From: Exilibacterium tricleocarpae
Lineage (GTDB): Bacteria; Pseudomonadota; Gammaproteobacteria; Pseudomonadales; Cellvibrionaceae
DNA length: 64,000 nt
Assembly (NCBI RefSeq): GCF_007004655.1
Contig: NZ_ML660087.1
Location: 72,987-136,986, forward strand
Reading direction: 5' to 3'
The notes below the pieces were generated by a model that was not told the DNA's origin, did no database searches, and was given only the letters and a program-made list of their open reading frames with translations. The stretch's first letter is position 1. Each line of letters opens with the position of its first letter. Below are positions 16,811-25,862 of the stretch, one piece after another. The translations under genes were made by a program, and so were the position numbers.

Positions 16811-18250
16811 GTGCAACTCTCCTTTAAGGACAAGTTACTGGTTGAACAGGTGCGCTACATGGAGGAGGCCGGAGCCCTGGCAGTGGAGCCGGATGCGGTG
16901 GCCGAGCCCGGCGCCGATGCGTTGCCGTCGCTGCTGGTGGCGCGGGCCCGCCGGGTGGTTCAACAGCAGGGGCTGGGTTCCCGTGTCGCTCACGCGCCAC
17001 AGTGGTGCCGGCGCTTCACCCTGGTGCTGGTGATATTCGCAGCCTTTGCCGGTGCGCTGGCGGTGCAGCAGGCGCTCGGCGCCAGTGCCGGCACACTCAA
17101 TATTTACTGGTTGCTGCTGGTGTTGTTGGGGTTTAATTTCCTGTCGCTGGTGCTGTGGTTGGCAGGAGCGATATTAATGGGAACCTCATTACCCGGCGCC
17201 TCTGCTCCGGCCAATGGGCTGCTCAGTGGCGCCTGGCATTGGCTGGAGTCGCGCATCACTGGCAGTGATCGGCTGCGGGCTGCCGCCGACCGCGGCTGGT
17301 GGCTGGCATGTCTGCGCGGTGCCGCCGGCCGCTGGTGGTTTGCGGGTTTGTCCCACGGTTTGTGGATGATCTATCTGGCGGTGGGGTTTGCCGTGTTGTT
17401 GCTGCTGTTGATGACACGCCAGTACGATTTTATCTGGGCCACCACTATTCTTGCCGATGATGTCTTTATTACCGTCACCGGTTGGCTTGCCGCGCCGCTG
17501 GCGGGGCTGGGTTTCAGCGTGCCCGATCTGGAACTGGTGCAGTCGAGCCAGCACGGCAACCGGCCGCTGGCACCCGAGGCGGCGCGCCGGGCCTGGGCGT
17601 TTTTTCTGCTCGGCGGTCTGCTGGTCTACGGTGTGTTACCGCGGCTGGTGTTACTCGGGTTTTCACGCTTGATGCTGGCGTTGGCGCGGCGGCGCTATCA
17701 ACTCGATCTGACCCTGCCTTATTACATCAAACTGCACCGGGCGCTGATACCCGAGTCGCGCGCCTGGCAAGTGGTTGATCCGGACAGCGCAGCCGGTAGC
17801 GGTGCGGCGCCGGTTCGCCGGCCGCCGGCGCATCGCACCCCGCCACTGGCGGCTTGCTGGGTGGGCGTGGAATTGGCGGCGGCAACCCGCTGGCCGCCGC
17901 CCGGGGTCAGCGCGCGGGACGATCTCGGTCAGGTCACCGGTTCCACAACCCTGGCGGCAGCGCTGGCTCGACTTGAAGGCCAGTCGGACCAGCCCCTGGT
18001 AGCGGCTGTCTCCCTCGCCCGGCCGGCAGATCGCGGGTTGCGACGCACGCTGGACAATCTCTACACCAACCGCCCTGCTGCGCAGCGGTGGCTGGCCCTG
18101 TTGCGACCGGCGGGCGCCGGCGATATATCTACTGAACGCCTGAACGGTTGGATGTCGCTGGCACAGACCTGTGGTGTGCCGGCCGATCAGCTTATCGTGA
18201 TGGATGATATTGTCACGGACGGCGCGGTCGCGGACAGTCGCGGGGTGTGA
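16811..18250 (+). CDS. DUF2868 family membrane protein
   Basis: A 479-residue integral membrane protein starting at GTG. Hydrophobic segments lie near residues 72-90, 97-122, 185-205 and 258-285, with soluble regions between and a cytosolic C-terminal third. The protein and the following P-loop protein form a pair I recognise as DUF2868-DUF3482, whose genes are usually adjacent and overlapping. The biochemical role is not established; a membrane anchor or receptor for the GTPase is the simplest inference. The stop codon overlaps the start of the next gene. GC content is high and shows no sign of transfer. Confidence 0.8.
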   Translation: MQLSFKDKLLVEQVRYMEEAGALAVEPDAVAEPGADALPSLLVARARRVVQQQGLGSRVAHAPQWCRRFTLVLVIFAAFAGALAVQQALGASAGTLNIYWLLLVLLGFNFLSLVLWLAGAILMGTSLPGASAPANGLLSGAWHWLESRITGSDRLRAAADRGWWLACLRGAAGRWWFAGLSHGLWMIYLAVGFAVLLLLLMTRQYDFIWATTILADDVFITVTGWLAAPLAGLGFSVPDLELVQSSQHGNRPLAPEAARRAWAFFLLGGLLVYGVLPRLVLLGFSRLMLALARRRYQLDLTLPYYIKLHRALIPESRAWQVVDPDSAAGSGAAPVRRPPAHRTPPLAACWVGVELAAATRWPPPGVSARDDLGQVTGSTTLAAALARLEGQSDQPLVAAVSLARPADRGLRRTLDNLYTNRPAAQRWLALLRPAGAGDISTERLNGWMSLAQTCGVPADQLIVMDDIVTDGAVADSRGV

Positions 18251-19668
18251 AGATGGAAAACCACAAACCGCTCGGCCCGCCCCTCGCCCTGGCCATTGTC
18301 GGGCACACCAACACCGGCAAAACTTCCCTGATCAGAACCCTGTTGCGCAGCAGTCACTTCGGTCAGGTAGCGGATGCTGCCGGCACCACCCGCCATGTGG
18401 AAACCGCCACGGTAATGGCCGAGGCTGCTGCTGTTTTGCAACTGTTCGATACGCCCGGGTTGGAAGACTCGATAGCGCTGTTGCAGGTCTTGCAGGCGCT
18501 GCGGGCGGACGACGGCGCAGCCATGCCCACCGGTCGCGACCGCCTGGCGCAGTTTCTGCGCCACAGTGGCGAACACGTGGAATTCGATCAGGAAATCAAG
18601 GTGTTGCGCCAGGCGCTGGCCAGCGATGTGCTGTTATACGTAGTGGATGTACGCGAGCCTGTGTTGGGCAAGTACCGCGATGAAATTGCCGTGCTCAGCA
18701 TGGTCGCCCGGCCCATTATTCCCGTGCTGAACTTTATCCGCGCCGAGGGGGCAAACCTCGATCGGTGGCGCGGCGCCATGGCCGACTTCAATCTCCATGC
18801 GCTGGTGGAGTTCGATACCGTGGCTTTCGATTTTGAGGCGGAGAAACGTCTGTACCAAAAGCTGCAAAGTGTGGTGGAGTGCCGTTACGACGCTATTCAG
18901 CGACTGATCGACTACCGGCAACGGCGCTGGCTGTCGCTGCGCCAGGCGGCGGTGCAGCAGGTGGCGGAGTTAATCGTCGATATCGCCAGTTACCGGCGAC
19001 CGCAACCGCGCGATGGCGACCGCCGGGCGGCACAGGCGGATATGCAAACACAGGTGCGGGCGGCCGAGCGTCGGTGCCTGGCAACGGTGCTGGCTATTTT
19101 TGAGTTTACTGACCAGGACCTGGAACACCATCCGCTACCGGTGGCCAACGGCAGTTGGAATCGGGACTTATTCGAGGCGGCCACCTTGAAAGAGTTTGGT
19201 ATGGATGCCGGTTCGGCAGCCGCCAAAGGCGCGGTGGTAGGGGCGGGTATCGATCTGCTGGTCGCCGGTCTCAGCCTGGGCACCGCCAGTGCCGCCGGCG
19301 CGCTTATCGGGGCGACCTGGTCCGGTGCCCGGCGGTTTGGCGGCGATCTGCTGGCCAAATTTAAGGGTCAACGCTGGTATTGTGTTGACGATGCCACTGT
19401 GACCCTGGTGTTGTTGCGCCAGCTTCGGTTGCTGGCGACACTGTCGCACCGCGGGCATGCGGCGCAGGAGAAGATAGTGGTGCCGCTCACCGTGGCTTCG
19501 GCACTGCCCGATGACTGGTCGCAGCGTCTCAATACGCTGCGCAATCATCCGCAGTGGTCGCAGCTCGATCAACCCGGCGATGAAGGCGATCGCAGTCGGC
19601 ACCGGTTTGTTCGACAGCAGGCCGACTGGATCGCGACGTTGATTGTTAGGGGGACGCCTGCAACTTAG
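18247..19668 (+). CDS. DUF3482 family GTPase-like P-loop protein
   Basis: A 473-residue protein. The Walker A/G1 motif GHTNTGKTS is at residues 19-27, G2-like GTTRHVE near residue 48, and the G3 motif DTPGLED near residue 68, so it is an Era/HflX-like GTPase domain; a glycine/alanine-rich, membrane-active-looking stretch (GSAAAKGAVVGAGIDLLVAGLSLG) lies near residue 325. GTG start overlaps the stop of DUF2868; an ATG two codons on is an alternative. The pair probably acts at the inner membrane in an unknown process. Its stop codon lies within the left arm of a long inverted repeat. Confidence 0.82.
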   Translation: MKMENHKPLGPPLALAIVGHTNTGKTSLIRTLLRSSHFGQVADAAGTTRHVETATVMAEAAAVLQLFDTPGLEDSIALLQVLQALRADDGAAMPTGRDRLAQFLRHSGEHVEFDQEIKVLRQALASDVLLYVVDVREPVLGKYRDEIAVLSMVARPIIPVLNFIRAEGANLDRWRGAMADFNLHALVEFDTVAFDFEAEKRLYQKLQSVVECRYDAIQRLIDYRQRRWLSLRQAAVQQVAELIVDIASYRRPQPRDGDRRAAQADMQTQVRAAERRCLATVLAIFEFTDQDLEHHPLPVANGSWNRDLFEAATLKEFGMDAGSAAAKGAVVGAGIDLLVAGLSLGTASAAGALIGATWSGARRFGGDLLAKFKGQRWYCVDDATVTLVLLRQLRLLATLSHRGHAAQEKIVVPLTVASALPDDWSQRLNTLRNHPQWSQLDQPGDEGDRSRHRFVRQQADWIATLIVRGTPAT

Positions 19669-19730
19669 CAGATGCGCTGCCGTTCCGGCTTGTTGCAGGA
19701 TCGTTTAAGTTGCTAGGTTGCAGGCGTCCC
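19651..19730. repeat. 20-bp inverted repeat overlapping the DUF3482 stop codon
   Basis: GGGACGCCTGCAACTTAGCA (19651-19670) pairs with 19711-19730 with one mismatch in 20 bp, enclosing 40 nt. The stop codon TAG of the GTPase gene lies in the left arm, so the last residues are encoded by the repeat. It separates this gene from the LysE gene and may end the transcript, or be a REP-like unit that inserted at the 3' end. Confidence 0.7.
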
Positions 19731-19757
19731 TCCACTTACTATAAGGAGGTTGTGCGT

Positions 19758-20372
19758 ATGGTTGATCAACTTATTGTCATTGTCGGCATAACGTTTCTGG
19801 TGATGATCAGCCCGGGGCCGGATATGGTCATCGTCATGCGCAACACGCTGTGGGGTGGCCGCGGTGCCGGTTTGCAGACCTCACTGGGTGTGTTGACGGG
19901 CAATCTGGTGCACATTACCTATTGCGTGCTGGGTATCGGCTGGCTGATATCGAAAAGTATCCTCGCCTTCACGCTACTCAAGTATGCCGGCGCTGCATAT
20001 CTTATCTACCTCGGTATCATGAGTTTCCGGGCTGGCACCACCGGACTCGAGGCGCGGGCCGACGCCGGCCTGCGCCGCAGCAACCCCTGGTATGTACAGG
20101 GATTGGTCAACAATGTTCTCAACCCGAAAGGCACTTTTTTTTATCTCGGTGTGTTTACCATGGTGATCACACCCGAGACACCGGCGAGCACTACCGTGAT
20201 ACTGATTTTGAGCAGCATACTGGTCAGTGCCGCTTTCTGGTTGTTTTTCGTTTATACCCTGGATCACCCGGCTATCCGGCAGTTTATTGAACGGTCGCAG
20301 CAGTTGGTCAACCGGGTGTTCGGTACTGTGCTGATTTTTCTCGGTGTCAGAGTAGCGGCTATGGAACGTTAG
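19758..20372 (+). CDS. LysE family translocator (RhtB-like)
   Basis: A 204-residue inner-membrane exporter, starting at the ATG preceded by AAGGAGG; the upstream in-frame codons belong to the palindrome. The N terminus has the LysE/RhtB signature MISPGPDMVIVMRNTLWGGRGAG (residues 16-38) and five to six hydrophobic helices follow. NPKGTFFYLGVF near residue 125 is the second conserved block. The family exports amino acids or homoserine lactone-like compounds. No regulator is adjacent. It is followed by 430 bp of non-coding DNA. Confidence 0.93.
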   Translation: MVDQLIVIVGITFLVMISPGPDMVIVMRNTLWGGRGAGLQTSLGVLTGNLVHITYCVLGIGWLISKSILAFTLLKYAGAAYLIYLGIMSFRAGTTGLEARADAGLRRSNPWYVQGLVNNVLNPKGTFFYLGVFTMVITPETPASTTVILILSSILVSAAFWLFFVYTLDHPAIRQFIERSQQLVNRVFGTVLIFLGVRVAAMER

Positions 20373-20444
20373 TCGATCCGTTGTCGGTGTTACTGCTACC
20401 ATTCACATCCATGCTTGCAGTCATCTGCAAAACCAGCGACGTGT

Positions 20445-20563
20445 CGGTGCCGGGTGTTTTTCAGCCCTACACCAAAAACTTGTGCCAGAAGAGGGGGGTA
20501 GCAGCAGGCATTGGCGGATTGCAGAGGTCTCACCAGCGGAAGGCTTAAAAATACCCGGCACCG
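20445..20563. repeat. Inverted-repeat element downstream of the LysE gene
   Basis: CGGTGCCGGGTGTTTTT (20445-20461) and 20547-20563 are complementary with a single mismatch in 17 bp, enclosing 85 nt. The rest of 20373-20801 holds no gene: it is AT-rich from about 20590 on and should contain the promoter of the esterase gene. The element resembles a small non-autonomous repeat or a large hairpin; its right arm followed by GCGCGGCGCGTGCC could itself fold. Confidence 0.55.
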
Positions 20564-20801
20564 GCGCGGCGCGTGCCGGATGGCACTTCCCTGGCTCGTA
20601 CCTTTAACAGAGATATATTAATTCTGTATTCAGCAACAGGATACAGCCCGCCACAGTTTTCAAATGCAGACAATAATGGAGGTGTCCAGACCTTAATAGT
20701 TGTGAAGAAGCGTCCATTGATTTGGCCGTAACAAGGATTAGATCGTGTTAATAAAACGATCTTTAAAACGTTTTAATTTTTTACATAAGCAGGAGAAAGC
20801 A

Positions 20802-21932
20802 ATGAAAAAATATCTGATGATGCTGGTAATTGCCATCGCGTCGCAGCAGGTGAGTGCGGTTCCTTTTAGTAAGATGTATGTCTTGGGTGACAGTCTTTCG
20901 GACAACGGCAATCTTCGCTTCTATCTCTGTGAAGCCCAGGGCGTGCCGGACGAGGCCTGCACCACGCCGGCGCGATTCACCAATGGTGCGGTTGCCGTAG
21001 AGGTGCTGGCCGGCGCACTGACGCAGGCGGGTTTGCTGGCCGATCCGACCCTGGAGCCGGCAAAGTTCTCACCGCTCGGTGTGCAGGGAACCAACTTTGC
21101 CGTGGTCGGCGCCAGTGCCATCGACGCCAATGCGGATAACCTTCCCGGCGACCAGGGTTTTTGGAAAACCGTCAACCTGGACGATCAGTTGGCGGCCCTG
21201 CTGGTCAGCCAGGGCGTTATCGAGCCCCACAGCGGTGCTGCCACCGGTCACCGGCTCGATCCCGATGCCTTGTATATCGTCGGTTTTGCCGGCAACGACG
21301 TGCGGGCGGCGCGGGGCAAGCTCGATCCCGCCGGTGTTGAACTGTTGTTGGGGCCGGATTCGCAACCGATCGACCCGTTTGACAGGTTGGCTCATGGTTT
21401 GATTGCCAAAACGGCTATCAAAGGCGCAGTGATCGCCATTGGCGATGCCGTCACCACGCTGATTGATGCCGGTGCCCGACACATAGTGGTGCTCAACAAC
21501 GCCGATACCGGCGTAATACCTGAGACCAGTGTGATTGCCGCAGTTATCGAACAGGCGGCGACTTCACCCAGAGAGAGGTATATTGCCCGGCGTTATCCGG
21601 CTTTTGCCAGTGCGCTGTCCGCCGGATTCAATGCGCTGTTGAGCTACAAGATCGATATCATCAGATATACCAGCGGGATCAACGTGCTGGAATATGATGT
21701 CGATGGCCTGAGAGATAAAGCCATCGGCGCCGGCGATTTCGACAATATCGAAGACGCCTGTCTGTTGACCACCACTTTCTGGTTTTTCGGTCTCGAGGCC
21801 CCGGGCTTTAACCCGCTCGGTTGCGGCCCGGCAGTGATAGACCGCTGGTATTTCTATGACGAATTCCACCCCACCCGAAATGTGCATCGCCTCGGCGGGC
21901 TGGACTTGTTCGAACTGGTGTCTGCGCCCTAG
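20802..21932 (+). CDS. Secreted SGNH/GDSL-family hydrolase
   Basis: A 376-residue secreted esterase/lipase, from the ATG preceded by AGGAGAAAGC; 19 upstream in-frame codons are not used. The signal peptide covers residues 1-20 (MKKYLMMLVIAIASQQVSA). GDSLSDNG near residue 30 carries the nucleophile Ser, VGFAGNDVR near residue 160 is the block III Gly-Asn, and YDEFHPTRNVHRLGG near the C terminus supplies the Asp-x-x-His pair. No C-terminal autotransporter barrel is present, so release is probably by the type II or a similar system. Likely substrates are lipids or acyl esters. Confidence 0.9.
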   Translation: MKKYLMMLVIAIASQQVSAVPFSKMYVLGDSLSDNGNLRFYLCEAQGVPDEACTTPARFTNGAVAVEVLAGALTQAGLLADPTLEPAKFSPLGVQGTNFAVVGASAIDANADNLPGDQGFWKTVNLDDQLAALLVSQGVIEPHSGAATGHRLDPDALYIVGFAGNDVRAARGKLDPAGVELLLGPDSQPIDPFDRLAHGLIAKTAIKGAVIAIGDAVTTLIDAGARHIVVLNNADTGVIPETSVIAAVIEQAATSPRERYIARRYPAFASALSAGFNALLSYKIDIIRYTSGINVLEYDVDGLRDKAIGAGDFDNIEDACLLTTTFWFFGLEAPGFNPLGCGPAVIDRWYFYDEFHPTRNVHRLGGLDLFELVSAP

Positions 21933-22014
21933 CGTGTCCGCGCCATAACAGAACCGCTGTCGCCGGTCTCACAGCGGCGGCCACGGCTGTTTCCGACAGT
22001 CGTGGCCGCTATGG

Positions 22015-23556
22015 TTAAAATAGCGCCCGGTAGTTTTCTCTGAGTTGGTTTTTCTGTATTTTGCCCATGGTGTTTCTGGGCAGTTCTGTCACGGTAATCA
22101 CGCGTTTCGGTTGTTTGAAATTCGCCAGCTGCCCTTTGATGGCAGCCAAGACGGCTTGCTCATCGACGGCGCCCGCCGCTTGCGGCACCACTACAGCCAC
22201 CACGGCCTCACCGAAATCGGCGTGCGGCACACCGATAACCGCCGATTCCCGAATGGCTGCCAGACTGTCCAGCACCGTTTCCACTTCTTTCGGGTAGACG
22301 TTCAATCCACCGCTGATAATCATATCTTTTGAACGGCCGACAATGGAGATATAACCGTCGGTGTCGATAACGCCGATATCGCCGGTATTAAAAAAACCGT
22401 CTGCGGTAAAATCCTCCCGCGTTTTCTCCGGCATCTGCCAATACCCCTTAAAGACATTGGGACCTCTTACCTGCAGATCACCCACCTCTCCCGCCGCCAG
22501 GGGCTGGCGATCCGGCCCCGCAATGCGCACCTCGACACCGGGTAACGGCAGGCCTACCGAGCCGGGTTTGCGCTTGCCGTGCAGGGGATTTGATGTGTTC
22601 ATATTAGTCTCGGTCATCCCGTAACGCTCGAGGATGGTGTGTCCCGTGCGCGCTTCGAACGCCTTGAACGTCTCCGCCAGCAGCGGCGCCGAACCGGACA
22701 CAAACAACCGCATATTGCGGCAAAGCGCACGGGACAAGCGGGGCTCGGCCAGCAGCCGGGTGTAGTAAGTGGGAACGCCCATCATCACGGTGGCCGCCGG
22801 CAGCTCTTTTAGCACCTGGTCGACATCGAATTTCGGCAGGTACACCAACTGTGCCCCGCTCATAAGCGCGCAGCCAAGCGCGACGAACAACCCGTGCACG
22901 TGGAACATCGGCAGAGCGTGGAGCAGTATATCGGTGTCGCTGAACGCCCAGGCCGCCACCAGCGCTCTGGCATTGGCAGCCAGATTGGCGTGACTCAGCA
23001 TGATGCCCTTGGGGCGGCCGGTGGTGCCGGAGGAGTACAGCAGCGCGGCAATATCGCCGGCATCCGTGGGCACGGTTTTAAATGCCGGTTCATAACTGTG
23101 CAGATCGACACTGTGCTCGGGGCCGAGCAGTAGCCGGCAGTTGATACCCCGCGACTCGGCCAGCCTGTGCAGATTATTCGCATAGGGCGCCGAATAGACG
23201 ACGGCGGTGGGTTGGGCGTTGTCGATAAAGTACTCGAGTTCGCCGTACTGATAGGCGGTGTTGAGTGGATGGTAGACAAGCCCCGCGCGCAGACAACCCA
23301 GATACAAGGTTATCCCCTGGGAGCATTTGTCGATCTGGACACTGACCCGGTCACCGGGTTTGAGCCCCTCGGCGGTCAGGAAATTGGCCCAGCGGCCGGA
23401 TTCTTCGTACAGGTCCCGGTAGCGGTATGACGGCCCGGTGCCCGCGAGCGTGCGGATTGCCGTTCGGTTTCGGTCCGCGGGGCTGTGATTTTCGGGTTGA
23501 CGGTTTTCGAGAAACTGACGGAAGAAAGCCTGGAACAGGTTGTGATTGTCCGACAT
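22015..23556 (-). CDS. matB: Malonyl-CoA synthetase-like acyl-CoA ligase
   Basis: A 513-residue adenylate-forming enzyme. The P-loop YSSGTTGRPKGIMLSHANL is near residue 172, the A5 motif ERYGMTETNMNTSNPLHGKRKPGSVGLPLPGVEVRI near residue 315, A7/A8 NTGDIGVIDTDGYISIVGRSKDMIISGGLNVYPKEVE near residue 395, and the catalytic lysine in NTMGKIQKNQLR near the C terminus. The TETNMNTSNP form of the A5 motif is the one I associate with MatB, which activates malonate to malonyl-CoA. No malonate decarboxylase or transporter genes adjoin it, so the substrate assignment is a family inference. Confidence 0.85.
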   Translation of the reverse strand: MSDNHNLFQAFFRQFLENRQPENHSPADRNRTAIRTLAGTGPSYRYRDLYEESGRWANFLTAEGLKPGDRVSVQIDKCSQGITLYLGCLRAGLVYHPLNTAYQYGELEYFIDNAQPTAVVYSAPYANNLHRLAESRGINCRLLLGPEHSVDLHSYEPAFKTVPTDAGDIAALLYSSGTTGRPKGIMLSHANLAANARALVAAWAFSDTDILLHALPMFHVHGLFVALGCALMSGAQLVYLPKFDVDQVLKELPAATVMMGVPTYYTRLLAEPRLSRALCRNMRLFVSGSAPLLAETFKAFEARTGHTILERYGMTETNMNTSNPLHGKRKPGSVGLPLPGVEVRIAGPDRQPLAAGEVGDLQVRGPNVFKGYWQMPEKTREDFTADGFFNTGDIGVIDTDGYISIVGRSKDMIISGGLNVYPKEVETVLDSLAAIRESAVIGVPHADFGEAVVAVVVPQAAGAVDEQAVLAAIKGQLANFKQPKRVITVTELPRNTMGKIQKNQLRENYRALF

Positions 23557-23813
23557 GAAACGCCCCCGAATATGACAGTCAGATTACGCAGGCGGAATAT
23601 AACACGATCTCTTGCCGGGCCGCAGAAGCTTTCGGCGCCGCGCCTGTTGTGACCCGCTGGCGTTGCCGGCATTGCCGCGCCGCTGGCGTTTGCTGAACAT
23701 GTGTGAAAAGCCGAACAGATCGGGTCCAAGGGTTGTCGCCAATATGACTTGACGGGTGACGACGCCGATGGACAACCGGCCTCAACCGGCAGTACTCAGG
23801 TTGCGGTCGTCGC

Positions 23814-24047
23814 GAATGGCACTGCTTTAAGCAAAAGTGCGCTAATTGGCCGGTTTACCGCTGGGTGGGGCTTTCAGAAACACATCGTGAACCCATCCCT
23901 GGGGATTTCCCGACAGCATCCCTGCTGTCGAGAGTTTCTGAAAGCCCCACCCAACGGTAAACCTACTTCCGATATTCTTAACCAAGATCGTTAGGGATAG
24001 TGTGGAGGTCGATAAACTGCGCAAATTTGCTTAAAGCAGTGCCATTC
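23814..24047. mobile_element. MITE-like element with terminal inverted repeats and 10-bp flanking duplication
   Basis: A 234-bp unit whose ends GAATGGCACTGCTTTAAGC (23814 on) and its complement (to 24047) match over 29 bp with two mismatches. It is bordered exactly by the direct repeat CGGTCGTCGC at 23804-23813 and 24048-24057, as expected for a target-site duplication. It encodes no protein. The ends look to me like those of IS4-family elements (AATG...TTAAG and a 10-bp duplication), but that is from memory. A hairpin element related to the one at 1791 is nested inside. Confidence 0.8.
23852..23963. repeat. Long-stem hairpin element with GGA-loop hairpins (copy 2)
   Basis: Arms 23852-23881 and 23934-23963 are complementary over 30 bp with one mismatch and enclose 52 nt. 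Read on the minus strand, the loop holds two hairpins: 23912-23929 (GACAGCAGGGATGCTGTC) and 23890-23904 (CCCCAGGGATGGGTT), both containing CAGGGATG, which fits the CsrA/RsmA binding consensus core CARGGAUG. The layout equals copy 1 at 1791-1899, but the stem sequence is unrelated. Confidence 0.8.
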
Positions 24048-24057
24048 CGGTCGTCGC

Positions 24058-24512
24058 CCATTTTGCTCTGTTCGTGCGGGGTGCAGATCAATCCCAGCCG
24101 GGTGCACCAATTTGGGGTGCGCCACCCGTGGCGCAACTGCGGCGCAACGCAGCCGTTTTCCTGCGCCGGGGATCTTGCCTGTGGCGCCTAACCAATCATT
24201 GTGTTTGCGCAGCTTGCCCGCCGTGCGAACGTTACGCTTGCGTTAACGTCATTGTCAAGCTTGAGCGGCTGCCGTTTCGATCATCTTATCTACTGCGTTT
24301 AAATCACTGCGCGGTTGCCTGCCGATAAATGTGTTGCCCGGCAATTCTGAAACGATTAACAAGGAGAAAAAAGAAGCTACTTGTTGATCGTGAGTGCAGA
24401 CTTTTCACTGCTATAGAAAGTTTCATAGTCATTGTTTGGCGCAAGCGCCGCGATGTGGTTTATACTACCGGCGTCCCCCCGATTCGCCCCCTCGACTCCG
24501 AAGGAGTTTGTC
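24058..24512. other. Intergenic region before the AcrA-like gene
   Basis: No credible gene in the 455 bp between the MITE-like element and the adaptor start. The last 200 bp are AT-richer and must carry the promoter of the efflux operon; AAGGAG precedes the ATG at 24513. No clear operator palindrome is seen. Confidence 0.5.
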
Positions 24513-25826
24513 ATGCATAGTCAATTAAAAACCCAGCGGCTAACCTGGCGCAGACTTTTCCTGTTGCCATTGTTGGCGGTAGCGGTCGCCGCCTGTCAGG
24601 ATCGCAGTGCCAACACTATGGTTTTTCCCGCTCCCGAGGTTGTGGTGGCGGCACCGCTGCAACAGAAGATTACCGATTGGGATGAGTATGTGGGCCGTTT
24701 CCAGGCCATCGAGCGGGTTGAAGTCCGCGCCCGGGTCAGCGGCTATCTGGAGTCGATTAATTTTGCTGACGGCCAGATCGTGGGTGAGGGCGATGTTCTG
24801 TTCGTAGTCGATCCGCGGCCGTTCAAAATAGACCTGGACCGAGCCAGGGCGCAGTACGAACTGGCGGTAAAAGAATATGAGCGCGCCGTTGACCTTAGGA
24901 AAAAAAGGGCTATTGCCCAGGAAGTGCTGGACCGCCGCGCCCAGGAGCGGTCGGTTACCAAGGCGGCTCTCGACGAAGCCGAACTGAACCTGGAGTTTAC
25001 CGAAGTCAAGTCTCCCATCAACGGCCGCGTCAGCAGAAGTGCTGTCGATGTCGGCAACCTGATCACCGGTGGCAGCGCTGATGCCAGCCTGCTGACGACC
25101 GTGGTTTCCCTCGACCCCATTCATTTTTACTTCGAGGGCAGTGAGAGCGATCTGCTGAAATATATTCGCCTGGACCGTGCCGGTGAACGCCCCAGTTCTA
25201 CCACCAATGCCAATCCGTTGCATGTGCGCTTGCAGGATGAAGACAGCTATGACCATAAGGGCTATATGGACTTTGTCGATAACGAACTCGATGCAAGCAC
25301 CGGCACCATAGAGGGGCGCGCGATTATACCCAACCCCGACGGTGTGCTTTATCCGGGCCTGTTCGGCCGCGCCCGGCTGCTTGGCAGCGGCCAGTATGAG
25401 GCCTTGCTGGTACCCGACGAGGTTATCGGTACCGATCAATCGCGCCGCTTCGTGATGGTGGTGGGCGCGGAAGATAAGGTCGAAATGCGCTTTATCGAAC
25501 CGGGCACCCTGCAGGATGACGGCCTGCGGGTTGTGCGCCGGGGTCTGGATGAAAGTGATCGGGTGGTGATTAACGGCCTGCAGCGGGCCCGCCCCGGTAT
25601 GGCAGTGGTGCCGGTCGAGGGTGAAATCACGGGGGCGGCGCTGGCAGTGGCCGGCGTCAGTGCCGAGACCGCGCCACCGACAGTGGATATTGAGGCGGCT
25701 GAGGCTGCGCAGCCGGAAGTTGCTGCAGCAACAAACGAAGCGACAGCAACAAACGAAGCAACAACAAGCGAAGCAACAACAAGCGAAGCAGCAACAGCAA
25801 GCGAAGCCGCTGCGCAACCGCAGTAA
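24513..25826 (+). CDS. AcrA/MexA-type RND adaptor lipoprotein
   Basis: A 437-residue membrane-fusion protein, from the ATG preceded by AAGGAG; a longer frame from 24432 lacks a signal peptide at its start. The lipobox AVAAC is near residue 28. The lipoyl half domain (VRARVSGYLESINFADGQIVGEGDVLFVVDPRPF), a helical hairpin, and beta-barrel region YPGLFGRARLLG follow. The last 60 residues are a low-complexity Ala/Glu/Thr/Ser tail built of TNEAT/TSEAT repeats (25725-25810), unusual for the family. It partners the AcrB-like pump 36 bp downstream. Confidence 0.93.
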   Translation: MHSQLKTQRLTWRRLFLLPLLAVAVAACQDRSANTMVFPAPEVVVAAPLQQKITDWDEYVGRFQAIERVEVRARVSGYLESINFADGQIVGEGDVLFVVDPRPFKIDLDRARAQYELAVKEYERAVDLRKKRAIAQEVLDRRAQERSVTKAALDEAELNLEFTEVKSPINGRVSRSAVDVGNLITGGSADASLLTTVVSLDPIHFYFEGSESDLLKYIRLDRAGERPSSTTNANPLHVRLQDEDSYDHKGYMDFVDNELDASTGTIEGRAIIPNPDGVLYPGLFGRARLLGSGQYEALLVPDEVIGTDQSRRFVMVVGAEDKVEMRFIEPGTLQDDGLRVVRRGLDESDRVVINGLQRARPGMAVVPVEGEITGAALAVAGVSAETAPPTVDIEAAEAAQPEVAAATNEATATNEATTSEATTSEAATASEAAAQPQ

Positions 25827-25862
25827 GAACAGTCGCAATAAGAACAGTAGGGAACCTGAGAC

